Below, piece after piece: positions 51,675 through 59,185 of a DNA stretch of 64,000 bases (the first letter of the stretch is position 1; each line of letters starts with the position of its first letter). The notes below the pieces were generated by a model. That model saw only the letters and a program-made list of their open reading frames with translations, had not been told where the DNA came from and ran no database searches. The position numbers and the translations under genes are program-made. This stretch comes from Enterocloster lavalensis. Its GTDB lineage: Bacteria; Bacillota; Clostridia; Lachnospirales; Lachnospiraceae. The DNA lies in contig NZ_CABJCG010000001.1 in NCBI RefSeq assembly GCF_902364025.1, positions 496,001-560,000 of the forward strand, in the 5' to 3' direction.

Positions 51675-52682
51675 TTACCCTCTTTTTAATGTTTTAATCT
51701 CCTCTGTCAAAGCCGGTAATACTTCAAATACATTTCCGATGATACCGTAATCAGCCATTGTAAAAATCGGCGCCTCCGGGTCCTGATTGATTGCCACGAT
51801 GCATTCGGAGCCGGACATTCCTGCCAGATGCTGAATTGCACCGGAAATACCACAAGCGATATACAGCTTTGGGCCTACCGTCTTGCCGGTCTGACCAACC
51901 TGATGCGCGTGTCCGATCCAGCCCGCATCAACCGCTGCGCGGGAAGCCCCCACAGCTCCACCCAATGCGTCTGCCAGCTCTTCTATCAGCTTAAAATTCT
52001 CCGATGCCCCCATACCGCGTCCGCCGGATACAATGATTTCTGCATCCTCCAGATTGACCATACCTTCGGCCGCTTCACGGATCGACTCAACTAATCTAAC
52101 GCGAATCTTATCAGCCGGCACCGATATCTTCTCTGAAATTACATCCGCATGTTTATCGGGGACAGGCGCTTTTTTAAATACGCCCGGACGGACGGTTCCA
52201 ATCTGCGGTCTGGTGTCCGGGCACATGATGCAAGCCATCAGATTACCGCCAAACGCTGGTCTGGTCCACGCCACATTACCGCTCTCGGCATCATAATCAA
52301 GACCGGTGCAGTCTGCCGTCAGCCCTGTCCTCAACCGGCAGGAAAGACGCGGACCAAAATCGCGGCCATTGTTGGTGGCTCCAATCAGTATTGCAGACGG
52401 GGCATATTTGTTCACCAGCGCGGTCATCGCGTAGGTGTAGGCATCAAAACTGTACTTTTCATACTCTGCTCCCTCTACGCTGATGATTTTGTCCGCTCCA
52501 TATTCCTGTATCTGAGCGATCGCGGCCGTGTTTTCCTTCCCAAACACAACGGCTACCAGCTCCTCGCCTGCCTTTTTTGCCAGCATCCGGCCTGGATTCA
52601 GCAGCTCCAGTCCTACGCTCTTGGCCTTCCCTTCATCTGTTTCGATAAATACCCAGATATTTTTGTTTGCAAACTCACCCAT
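51675..52682 (-). CDS. etfA: Electron transfer flavoprotein alpha subunit (FixB-like)
   Basis: A 335-residue EtfA/FixB. The C-terminal FAD-binding domain is canonical: VGASRAAVDAGW, HQVGQTGKTVGPKLYIACGISGAIQH (read in parts) and INQDPEAPIFTMADYGIIGN. The N-terminal domain pairs with EtfB. GGGGTGAT precedes the ATG. It is the last gene of the eight-gene cluster, 13 nt after etfB. With EtfB, FixC- and FixX-like proteins encoded directly upstream it completes a FixABCX-type set, known in other bacteria to bifurcate electrons from NADH. Confidence 0.95.
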   Translation of the reverse strand: MGEFANKNIWVFIETDEGKAKSVGLELLNPGRMLAKKAGEELVAVVFGKENTAAIAQIQEYGADKIISVEGAEYEKYSFDAYTYAMTALVNKYAPSAILIGATNNGRDFGPRLSCRLRTGLTADCTGLDYDAESGNVAWTRPAFGGNLMACIMCPDTRPQIGTVRPGVFKKAPVPDKHADVISEKISVPADKIRVRLVESIREAAEGMVNLEDAEIIVSGGRGMGASENFKLIEELADALGGAVGASRAAVDAGWIGHAHQVGQTGKTVGPKLYIACGISGAIQHLAGMSGSECIVAINQDPEAPIFTMADYGIIGNVFEVLPALTEEIKTLKRG

Positions 52683-52695
52683 CGGTTATCACCCC

Positions 52696-53502
52696 CTAGA
52701 TAATCCTGGCAGCGCTCAGTACGGCGGCCAGTTTAACAGCAGAATCCACATCGGTTTCCCCCTGAATCAGCACACCGTTCTTCGTCTGGTTCGGAGTAAA
52801 GGTCTTTTTCACTTTTGTCGGCGATCCCTTCAGACCAAGACGGGTCTGATCACAGTCCATATCCGGATCTTCGTTGGTGATTTCCGTTATTACCGCACGG
52901 TTTGCCATCATCTTCCCCTTGATTGAGGGACGCCGTGGATCAAACGTGGTTTTTGTCACTGTCACAAGCGCGGGAACCGCCATCTCTAAAATGTCATATC
53001 CTTCATCCGTGTCAACCGTAACGCGAAGTTTCCCATCCCGCATCTCCACGGCAGTCGCCAGGGTCGCATGGGGCAGATCCAGATGTTCCGCGATCTCCGG
53101 CCCAACCTGCGCGGTGTCACCGTCGATGGCCTGCTTTCCGCAAAAAATCACATCGATCTTACCGCCGGTTTTTTTCTCAATTGCTCCAATGGCTCTGGAC
53201 AATATGTAACTGGTTGCAAGTGTATCAGAGCCGCCAAACGCACGGTCTGTCACAAGAAACGCCTGGTCTGCGCCGACAGACAGACATTCCTTTAACGCGT
53301 TTTTAGCCTGAGCCGGACCCATGCTTACCACGTATACGTTACCGCCCTCTTTCTCTTTCAGTCGGACCGCCAGCTCCAGTGCGCAGGCATCAAATGGATT
53401 CACAATACTGGGCACGCCCTCGCGAATCAGTGTATGCTTAACCGGATCAATCTTAATTTCAGTGGTATCCGGCACCTGTTTTACGCAAACAAGAATATTC
53501 AT
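52696..53502 (-). CDS. etfB: Electron transfer flavoprotein beta subunit (FixA-like)
   Basis: A 268-residue EtfB/FixA with the canonical nucleotide motif CGKQAIDGDTAQVGPEIAEHL at about residues 120-140 and the N-terminal ILVCVKQVPDTTEIKIDP. Start at ATG 53502 with AGGAGG upstream; an ATG at 53526 overlaps the ferredoxin gene. It is followed by etfA after 13 nt. Whether it binds the second (bifurcating) FAD cannot be settled by eye, though the Fix context favours it. Confidence 0.95.
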   Translation of the reverse strand: MNILVCVKQVPDTTEIKIDPVKHTLIREGVPSIVNPFDACALELAVRLKEKEGGNVYVVSMGPAQAKNALKECLSVGADQAFLVTDRAFGGSDTLATSYILSRAIGAIEKKTGGKIDVIFCGKQAIDGDTAQVGPEIAEHLDLPHATLATAVEMRDGKLRVTVDTDEGYDILEMAVPALVTVTKTTFDPRRPSIKGKMMANRAVITEITNEDPDMDCDQTRLGLKGSPTKVKKTFTPNQTKNGVLIQGETDVDSAVKLAAVLSAARII

Positions 53503-53518
53503 CGATATTTTCCTCCTA

Positions 53519-53809
53519 TCAGCCAAATCGATACTGAATTCCCTTCGATCCCTCCGGATAATGCCATTCCTTCACAACTTTGCCTTCGCTCAGCGCTTTG
53601 CAGGTTCCGCATTCCAGACATCCCAAATGTTCAAAGAACACCTCTCCGCTCGGGTCCACAGAATACAGCGCCGCCGGGCAGACCCTGACCACCTGATCGA
53701 TCTCCTGAAGATTATCGTTCTCTTTATTGACCGTAATGTGGGAATGCGTCTCATCTGTGTGATAGTTATTAACTCCCAGTTTATCCGCCACATTTATTTT
53801 TCTTGCCAT
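53519..53809 (-). CDS. fixX: FixX-like ferredoxin
   Basis: A 96-residue ferredoxin-like protein of the FixX family. Cysteines are in VVRVCPAALY and GCLECGTCKAL, enough for one 4Fe-4S cluster, and the C-terminus EWHYPEGSKGIQYRFG is typical. It starts directly after the fixC-like gene, with GAGGGAG upstream. In FixABCX it passes electrons from FixC to the final acceptor. Confidence 0.92.
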   Translation of the reverse strand: MARKINVADKLGVNNYHTDETHSHITVNKENDNLQEIDQVVRVCPAALYSVDPSGEVFFEHLGCLECGTCKALSEGKVVKEWHYPEGSKGIQYRFG

Positions 53810-54904
53810 TTATTCTCCCTCCCTGGATGTCAAAATCGCAAATACAGAGCTCGCCTCCAAAGCCTTCTGATAGCCAGCGAGTATTTCCCTGGAAAATTCC
53901 CCCTGTTCCAACGCAGCAATCGCCGTCTCGGCAGCCAGTCTTCCCGACTCGACGGCGAGATCCATCCCTCTCAGCGTATCGCCAAAATTGACGCACAGAC
54001 CGGCGGCGTCCCCTGCGATTAAAACGCCGTCCCCGTAAAATGGTCCAATCGTTTTGGCTCCTCCCTCCGGGAACAGATGCGCCGAATACTCCAAAAGTGT
54101 TCCGCCCTCCAGAAGCGGTGCAATTTCCGGATGCTCCAGGAAATCCTCCAGCATCTCCGGCATGCTCTTTTCTGTCTGATCGACCCGTGAGACGTGCATG
54201 GAAATACCTGCGGATACGCTCTCATTATTTGTATACAAAAACGCATCACAGACGCCGTCAAATCCGTTAATCATCCATGCCAGACCCTCTCCGTCCTTGA
54301 GGCCAAACCGTTCCTGAATCAGGTTTTTGTTAAATCCGATCACTTCCTTGACGCCAACCGAAACATGGTCCGGTTCTACGGGGGACTTGAGTCCGATTTT
54401 TTGAGCGAGCAGTCCATTGACGCCTTCCGCCAAAATCACAATGTCCGCCTCCATAATCTCACCGGATGCAATAATTCCGCAAACACGGCCATCCTGAACC
54501 AGCAGATCCTCCACCAGAATATCGGTTATAAGCATCACACCGGCCTGCTCTGCCTGTTCGGCAAACCACCGATCGAATTTGCTGCGCAGCACCGTATAGC
54601 TTTTACCTCCCGGAATCCGGGGATCGCAGCTCTCAAACTCCTTTGTGGAAAAGATGCCGTCTGACACAGACGACAGCTTTTCTTTTACCACCGTTCTTTC
54701 AACCGGCGCTTTCCGGGCGAAACCGGGAATGACCTTTTCCATGCTGTGCCCATATATGCGGCCGCCTGTGACATTCTTAGCGCCGCAATAATTGCCCCGT
54801 TCCACCAGCATTACTTCTTTTCCTGCATTCGCCAGCACATAGGCGGCTGTCAGCCCTGCCAGCCCGCCGCCGACAACAATACATTCAAATCTCTCTTCCG
54901 ACAT
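53810..54904 (-). CDS. fixC: FixC-like FAD-dependent oxidoreductase, C-terminally short
   Basis: A 364-residue flavoprotein of the FixC/ETF-quinone oxidoreductase family. The N-terminal FAD motif is CIVVGGGLAGLTAAYVLA with GRIYGHSMEKVIPGF following; the second FAD motif is GVLIAGDAAGLCVNFGDTLRGMDLAVESG. FixC proteins are usually about 430 residues; this one stops at FAILTSREGE, some 60 residues early, losing the region that usually follows and contacts the partner ferredoxin. The ATG of fixX directly follows the stop, so the short form is not an obvious frameshift. It is 120 nt after the SDR gene without a visible terminator. Confidence 0.88.
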   Translation of the reverse strand: MSEERFECIVVGGGLAGLTAAYVLANAGKEVMLVERGNYCGAKNVTGGRIYGHSMEKVIPGFARKAPVERTVVKEKLSSVSDGIFSTKEFESCDPRIPGGKSYTVLRSKFDRWFAEQAEQAGVMLITDILVEDLLVQDGRVCGIIASGEIMEADIVILAEGVNGLLAQKIGLKSPVEPDHVSVGVKEVIGFNKNLIQERFGLKDGEGLAWMINGFDGVCDAFLYTNNESVSAGISMHVSRVDQTEKSMPEMLEDFLEHPEIAPLLEGGTLLEYSAHLFPEGGAKTIGPFYGDGVLIAGDAAGLCVNFGDTLRGMDLAVESGRLAAETAIAALEQGEFSREILAGYQKALEASSVFAILTSREGE

Positions 54905-55024
54905 ATCTCAAGCTCCCTTATTTGTTTTAATAAAAACGGCAACAGCGGATTTGCGACACGATCAGCGCATATCACAACCATTACCGTCCTTATCTAGCCC
55001 TTTACATCAAATATCATTATTTCA

Positions 55025-55792
55025 TCAGAAAATCGGCGCGCAGGGACCACAGGTTACACCGCCGTCAATGACAATATTTGCGCCTGTCATAAACGGAGTC
55101 TCATCACTTGCGCAGAACACGGCGGCATTTGCCACGCCTTCTGCTGTCCCGGAATTACCGCCGGGAACGATGGACTGCAGCAATTTCTCAACCTCCGATC
55201 CCGCTTCGACCAGCTCGGTGATCGTAAGACCCGGAGAAATCGTATTTGCGCGGATTCCCTTCTTGGAATACTCCACTGCTATAGTTCTTGTGAGCTGAAT
55301 CACACCGCCTTTGGACGCCGCATAGGACACCTGCATCGGCATCCCGGTGATACCGCCGATGGAAGCCAGATTGATAATGTTTCCCTTCCCATTGGGGACC
55401 ATAACCTTCAGACATTCTTTGATCAGGATAAAATAGGCGCGCAGATTCAGGTTCATGACCTCCTCATAATCCTTGACCATGTCATACTCGATCATAGGCT
55501 TGAAGGTGCCAAATCCGGCATTGTTCATCAGAACATCCACCGTACCATATTTCTCCACACAGGCTTTTACCACATTCTCGCAATCCTCAATCTTTTGCAG
55601 GTCTCCCTTCACATACAGAACATCCGCTCCATTCGCCCGAAGCTGGCTCTCAATTTCCCTGCCCCGCGCTTCTCTCCGCCCAACAAATACCACCTTTGCG
55701 CCTTCCCGGACAAACGCCTCCGTACACGCTCTTCCGATACCGGATGTTCCGCCCGTGATAATACACACCTTATTTTCTAATCGTTTCGCCAT
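55025..55792 (-). CDS. Short-chain dehydrogenase/reductase
   Basis: A 255-residue classical SDR. The nucleotide motif is ITGGTSGIGRA, with NNAG, catalytic Ser in NLASIGG and YxxxK in SYAASKGG; the C-terminus is DGGVTCGPCAPIF. It would oxidise or reduce a hydroxyl/keto group with NAD(P). The residue after the second strand (VFVGRREARGRE) has Arg residues that suggest NADP(H), tentatively. AGGAGG precedes the ATG. It lies 24 nt after the flavoenzyme gene within the cluster, so the two probably act on the same compound. Confidence 0.92.
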   Translation of the reverse strand: MAKRLENKVCIITGGTSGIGRACTEAFVREGAKVVFVGRREARGREIESQLRANGADVLYVKGDLQKIEDCENVVKACVEKYGTVDVLMNNAGFGTFKPMIEYDMVKDYEEVMNLNLRAYFILIKECLKVMVPNGKGNIINLASIGGITGMPMQVSYAASKGGVIQLTRTIAVEYSKKGIRANTISPGLTITELVEAGSEVEKLLQSIVPGGNSGTAEGVANAAVFCASDETPFMTGANIVIDGGVTCGPCAPIF

Positions 55793-55816
55793 GATTTTTT
55801 TCCTCCTCGACCCTTT

Positions 55817-57292
55817 TTATTCCGATTTTAACGCAGATAAAATGTATTTTGCCGCAACCATTCCGGATGTATGTGCAAATCCGTTGGTCGATCCCGGCAC
55901 TGTCATGGTGTAAGTATCGCCATACAAGCCGGACGCATCGTTGCCGGTTGCGAACAGGCCCGCGATGGGCTGATGTTCGCGGTTCAGCACCTGAAGATTC
56001 TCATTTACCATAATACCGCCGCAGGTAGTCGGGTAATCCGGCGCGATCCGGACGGCGTAGAACGGCGCTCTGCGGATGGCCTTCATAAAACAGGGCTCTT
56101 TATAAAATTCCTCGTCAATTCCTTTATCGCAGGCGTGATTATAGTTCTCCACGGTTTTTAAAAACGCCTCTTTCGGCAGACCGATCTGATCCACCAGCGC
56201 TTCCATACTGTCCGCCTTCCACGCATGGCCGGCAGCCATATCCTGTTCCAACTCATCCAACAGATGAGTCATCGGCTTGTGCAGCTGAAGAAACGCGCCA
56301 AAGCTTGTATCGGAACCCACATTTTGCAGATACTCGATCATATCCTGATCCAGAATGCCGTAAGCAATGGAATCCTTCTGCCCTGCCAGGGCAGTTCCCG
56401 CAAAGGTTCCTTTTGTCGCAATATCTTCATTAATAAAGCGCACGCCTCCCTGATTGACCCAGAGACAGGGCTGCGTACCTGCTGCGCCGGATTCTGAACC
56501 CGGCAGCTTGCCGATCCCGCCTGCAAACAGTTGAACCACGCCTCCGCCGTTGATCACACCCCCGGCTTCTTCCGCCAACGCAAATCCGTCTCCGGTATTC
56601 TTAACGCCCATCTCAGGCGGAATGGTCGCCCACACGGAGGAATCGCCGCCGATGTAATTGTATTTCTTCATCAGTTCCTTGTTGCAGCCGTATCCGCCGG
56701 TCGCGATAATGACTGCTTTGGCGCCGATCTGAATCTCATTTCCATCACTGTCTTTGGCAATGACTCCCACCACGGCACCGTTATCCAAAATCAGATGCTC
56801 TACCGGAGTGTTGACAAAAATGTCCACTCCCGCGTCCCGTACCGCCTTCTGCAGCAATTCCTGGCAGCGCATTCCCATTCCCTTGGGAATATGCATGCTG
56901 GCCAGTTCCTCGGGCATATCGGGCAGGTAGGAAATCACCTTTTCAAATTCGACTCCAACCTCCCGCAGCATCTCAATGGCTTCTGCCGAGTTCTTGACAA
57001 ACATGCTGACAATGGGGGCGTTCGCACGGTAATGGCTGTACCTCATATATTCCTGGAACCCCTCTTCTTTTGTGGGCATATGTACGTCTCCGTCTTCCCG
57101 CGCTTTCTGCTCGCTGGACTCAAACGCGCAGGCGCCTTCCGCGTGCTGGGCGGAACCCATTGCTTCCGGCATTTTTTCCAGAATCACAACGTTTAAGCCG
57201 CCCTTTGCCGCGGTGAGCGCCGCTGATTTTCCGGCCGCTCCGCCCCCGATGACCGCAAGGTCATATTCAACATCAAATGAAATACCTGACAT
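55817..57292 (-). CDS. FAD-dependent reductase/dehydrogenase, flavocytochrome-c/fumarate-reductase-like
   Basis: A 491-residue flavoprotein of the FAD_binding_2 superfamily (fumarate, urocanate and ketosteroid dehydrogenase relatives). The FAD motif is DLAVIGGGAAGKSAALTAA; AVIIATGGYGCNKELM and the C-terminal LFATGNDASGLYGDTYTMTVPGSTNGFAHTSG (read in parts) close the site. It has no signal peptide, heme motifs or covalent-FMN domain, so unlike respiratory reductases it is cytosolic and probably needs a soluble electron carrier, plausibly the ETF encoded upstream. AGGAGG precedes the ATG. Substrate not predictable. Confidence 0.88.
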   Translation of the reverse strand: MSGISFDVEYDLAVIGGGAAGKSAALTAAKGGLNVVILEKMPEAMGSAQHAEGACAFESSEQKAREDGDVHMPTKEEGFQEYMRYSHYRANAPIVSMFVKNSAEAIEMLREVGVEFEKVISYLPDMPEELASMHIPKGMGMRCQELLQKAVRDAGVDIFVNTPVEHLILDNGAVVGVIAKDSDGNEIQIGAKAVIIATGGYGCNKELMKKYNYIGGDSSVWATIPPEMGVKNTGDGFALAEEAGGVINGGGVVQLFAGGIGKLPGSESGAAGTQPCLWVNQGGVRFINEDIATKGTFAGTALAGQKDSIAYGILDQDMIEYLQNVGSDTSFGAFLQLHKPMTHLLDELEQDMAAGHAWKADSMEALVDQIGLPKEAFLKTVENYNHACDKGIDEEFYKEPCFMKAIRRAPFYAVRIAPDYPTTCGGIMVNENLQVLNREHQPIAGLFATGNDASGLYGDTYTMTVPGSTNGFAHTSGMVAAKYILSALKSE

Positions 57293-57330
57293 CCTGTTAC
57301 CTCCTGCTTTTTATTATATATTGGTGTTCC

Positions 57331-58254
57331 TTAAAGCTTCCCGGCCTTTTCCAGAAGTGCCGGAAGCAATTTTCCCACGTCTCCGATGATCCCGTAATCG
57401 CATTTTCTGAAAATCGCTGCCTCCGGATCATTATTGATTCCGACCACCACCTTTGCGTCCCTTACTCCCGACATATGCTGCGGCTGCCCTGAAATACCCA
57501 GCGCAATATAGAGCTCGGGCGCGATCCGGTTGTGGGTGATACCAACCACCCTGTCCTCCTCGAACCAGTGAAGCTGCTTCGCGACGGGAAGAGAGCAGCC
57601 CACCTCCGCCCCCAGATGGCCGGCAAATTCCTTTACCTGCTCCAGCTCTGCTTTGGACCCGACGCCGTAGCCGACGCCCACAACCCTCTTCGCCGCCTTT
57701 AAGCCCTCCTTCTTAAATGAGGTCTGACTTCCCTGCGCCGCAAACTTCATAGCCGCTTTAGGCTCATCCACGTCAATCCGGTTGATTGCCGCAGCAGAGC
57801 CGTCCGCTTCCGTATCGTCTCCGTCGAAGATGCCTGCCAGCACATTTTCCGTCTCGACAAGCACCACGGACTTTCCCTCCGCTACCAGGCGTCTCGCCTG
57901 CTTTACCCCGCCGGAGCATGCGATATCAAAACATGTGCCAACCGCCGCCGCGTTGAGGGCCGCCGCTGCCCTTGCCCAGACCACGCGCGAAATCGGATCA
58001 TCCAGGCATAAAAGAAATTCCGGTTTTTCCTGCATAATCAGAGCTGCCGCCTGGCCGGCAAGAGCCTCTGCCGGGATCTTTTCTCCGGTGTCAAGCCAAT
58101 AAAGGGAGTCGGGACCGCCGGACGCCGCCGCCTGTGCAAGCTGCCCGGAGCCGATCACGACCATCCTGACGACATCGGCCGCTTTTCTGGCAGCGGAAAC
58201 CATCCCGCATATATGTCCAAAGTCGCCCACAATCAGCCATGCAATTTTGCCCAT
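57331..58254 (-). CDS. Electron transfer flavoprotein alpha subunit, second and divergent set
   Basis: A 307-residue EtfA of a different lineage from the one at 51675. The FAD domain keeps GCSLPVAKQLHWFEEDRVVG, ALGISGQPQHMSGVRDAKVVVGINNDPEAAIF (read in parts) and CDYGIIGDVGKLLPAL. The N-terminal domain is Ala-rich and shorter. It resembles the YgcQ-type EtfA of enteric bacteria, which occurs with FixC/FixX-like and dehydrogenase genes, judged from memory of that layout. It starts 2 nt after the etfB-like gene and precedes the flavoenzyme by about 40 nt. Confidence 0.9.
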   Translation of the reverse strand: MGKIAWLIVGDFGHICGMVSAARKAADVVRMVVIGSGQLAQAAASGGPDSLYWLDTGEKIPAEALAGQAAALIMQEKPEFLLCLDDPISRVVWARAAAALNAAAVGTCFDIACSGGVKQARRLVAEGKSVVLVETENVLAGIFDGDDTEADGSAAAINRIDVDEPKAAMKFAAQGSQTSFKKEGLKAAKRVVGVGYGVGSKAELEQVKEFAGHLGAEVGCSLPVAKQLHWFEEDRVVGITHNRIAPELYIALGISGQPQHMSGVRDAKVVVGINNDPEAAIFRKCDYGIIGDVGKLLPALLEKAGKL

Positions 58255-58256
58255 AC

Positions 58257-58982
58257 CTATAACACCCCCTCTTCATGCAGCGCGTCAAACAGGTTCTGCA
58301 CCACTTCCTCCGAAGTCTCCCCGTTAATCATCACGGCCTCTGTGCTGTCCGGCAGGGCATAGCCCCTGCATACCACGGCTTCCGCTGCGTCCACCCCTAA
58401 ATCTGCGCTTGTAAGCTTCGTTACCGGCTTCTTCCGGGCCATAAGCACCTGTTTTAATCCGGGAGGTGTTTCCTCTGCGCTCTGCGCTATGATTCCCAGC
58501 ACTGCCGGAACCGCAATCTCAATCTCCTGTTCCGCGGATAATGTGCGCCGCTTTACGGTCAATCCCGACTCGTTTTCCTTCACTTCCAGAATCCCCGCCA
58601 AAGAAGTCCAGCCCAGCTTTGCTCCCAAAAGCACCGGAACTGCCGGGTCCCAGGCGCTGTCTCCAATCAAAACCAGATCCACATCGCCAATTTTCCGAAT
58701 TGCCGCCGCCAGTATGGCAGCCGTCGTTGCCGCGTCTGCAGACGGCATTGCATCTGAAATCACCACCGTCTCTGCCGCTCCTCTGGCGGCAGCCCATGCC
58801 AGATCACCGGTACCGATTGTCAGGCCGATGACCTGGCCCCCTAACTCCCTGGCTATTTCAGAAGCTCTGAAATCGTCGTCACTTGCCGCCAGTGATGACA
58901 TTCCCCAGTCCGCAGTTCCGTCGGAGGCAACCACAGCATCTTTTGGGTCTTTGCATAACTTGAATACCATTGCACTTTTCAA
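58257..58982 (-). CDS. Electron transfer flavoprotein beta-like subunit, divergent
   Basis: A 241-residue EtfB-like protein. The fold pattern is kept (N-terminal MVFKLCKDPKDAV, strands and helices of the AANH-like domain, LVLIGDSAWDPAVPVLLGAKLGW), but the usual nucleotide motif DGDTAQVGP is replaced by GDSAWDPAVP, so AMP or FAD binding may differ. It starts with TTG at 58982, with AAAGGAG 9 nt upstream; the next ATG is too far from that site. It is the first gene of the cluster, read from a promoter carrying a Rex-like operator. Confidence 0.82.
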   Translation of the reverse strand: MKSAMVFKLCKDPKDAVVASDGTADWGMSSLAASDDDFRASEIARELGGQVIGLTIGTGDLAWAAARGAAETVVISDAMPSADAATTAAILAAAIRKIGDVDLVLIGDSAWDPAVPVLLGAKLGWTSLAGILEVKENESGLTVKRRTLSAEQEIEIAVPAVLGIIAQSAEETPPGLKQVLMARKKPVTKLTSADLGVDAAEAVVCRGYALPDSTEAVMINGETSEEVVQNLFDALHEEGVL

Positions 58983-59011
58983 TGGTTCCCACTCCTTTCA
59001 TTGTGCTATTT

Positions 59012-59030
59012 TTACATTTAGTCAATGTAA
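59012..59030. promoter_or_regulatory. Palindrome in the leader of the flavoprotein cluster
   Basis: TTACATT-N5-AATGTAA, a perfect inverted repeat with 7-bp arms, just downstream of the predicted transcription start of the cluster. A likely site for the divergent PucR-type regulator. Confidence 0.55.
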
Positions 59031-59041
59031 TACCGTCATTT

Positions 59042-59069
59042 TCTATACACATTGTAACAATTTTAACAA
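59042..59069 (-). promoter_or_regulatory. Probable promoter of the flavoprotein cluster
   Basis: TTGTTA-N16-TATAGA on the minus strand, about 60 nt before the TTG start of the EtfB-like gene. The -35 and spacer lie within the Rex-like inverted repeat. Confidence 0.55.
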
Positions 59070-59072
59070 TGT
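59049..59072. promoter_or_regulatory. Putative Rex operator
   Basis: At 59052-59069 the sequence reads TTGTAACAATTTTAACAA, which matches 12 of the 14 fixed positions of the Clostridia Rex consensus TTGTTAA-N4-TTAACAA. It sits inside a longer inverted repeat (ACATTGT-N10-ACAATGT) and overlaps the promoter of the flavoprotein cluster. Rex is encoded at 25647-26312. Confidence 0.5.
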
Positions 59073-59141
59073 TTTGCTTTAGCTAAACACGAAAATTCAC
59101 ATTGCTTTTCCTTTAAATTTCTGTGTAAATGCACAAATATA

Positions 59142-59150
59142 TGATATAAT
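59142..59150 (+). promoter_or_regulatory. Extended -10 promoter of the PucR-type regulator
   Basis: TGA-TATAAT, an extended -10 element, about 36 nt before the regulator ATG; no good -35 is seen. Surroundings are distinctly A+T-rich. Confidence 0.6.
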
Positions 59151-59185
59151 AGCGTATATCTATCACGATTATTTGAGGAGGGAAT

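Noticed and set aside
51675..58982. Butyryl-CoA dehydrogenase/Etf or carnitine-type fix operon
   Set aside because: No acyl-CoA dehydrogenase, CoA ligase or CoA-transferase is encoded among the eight genes.
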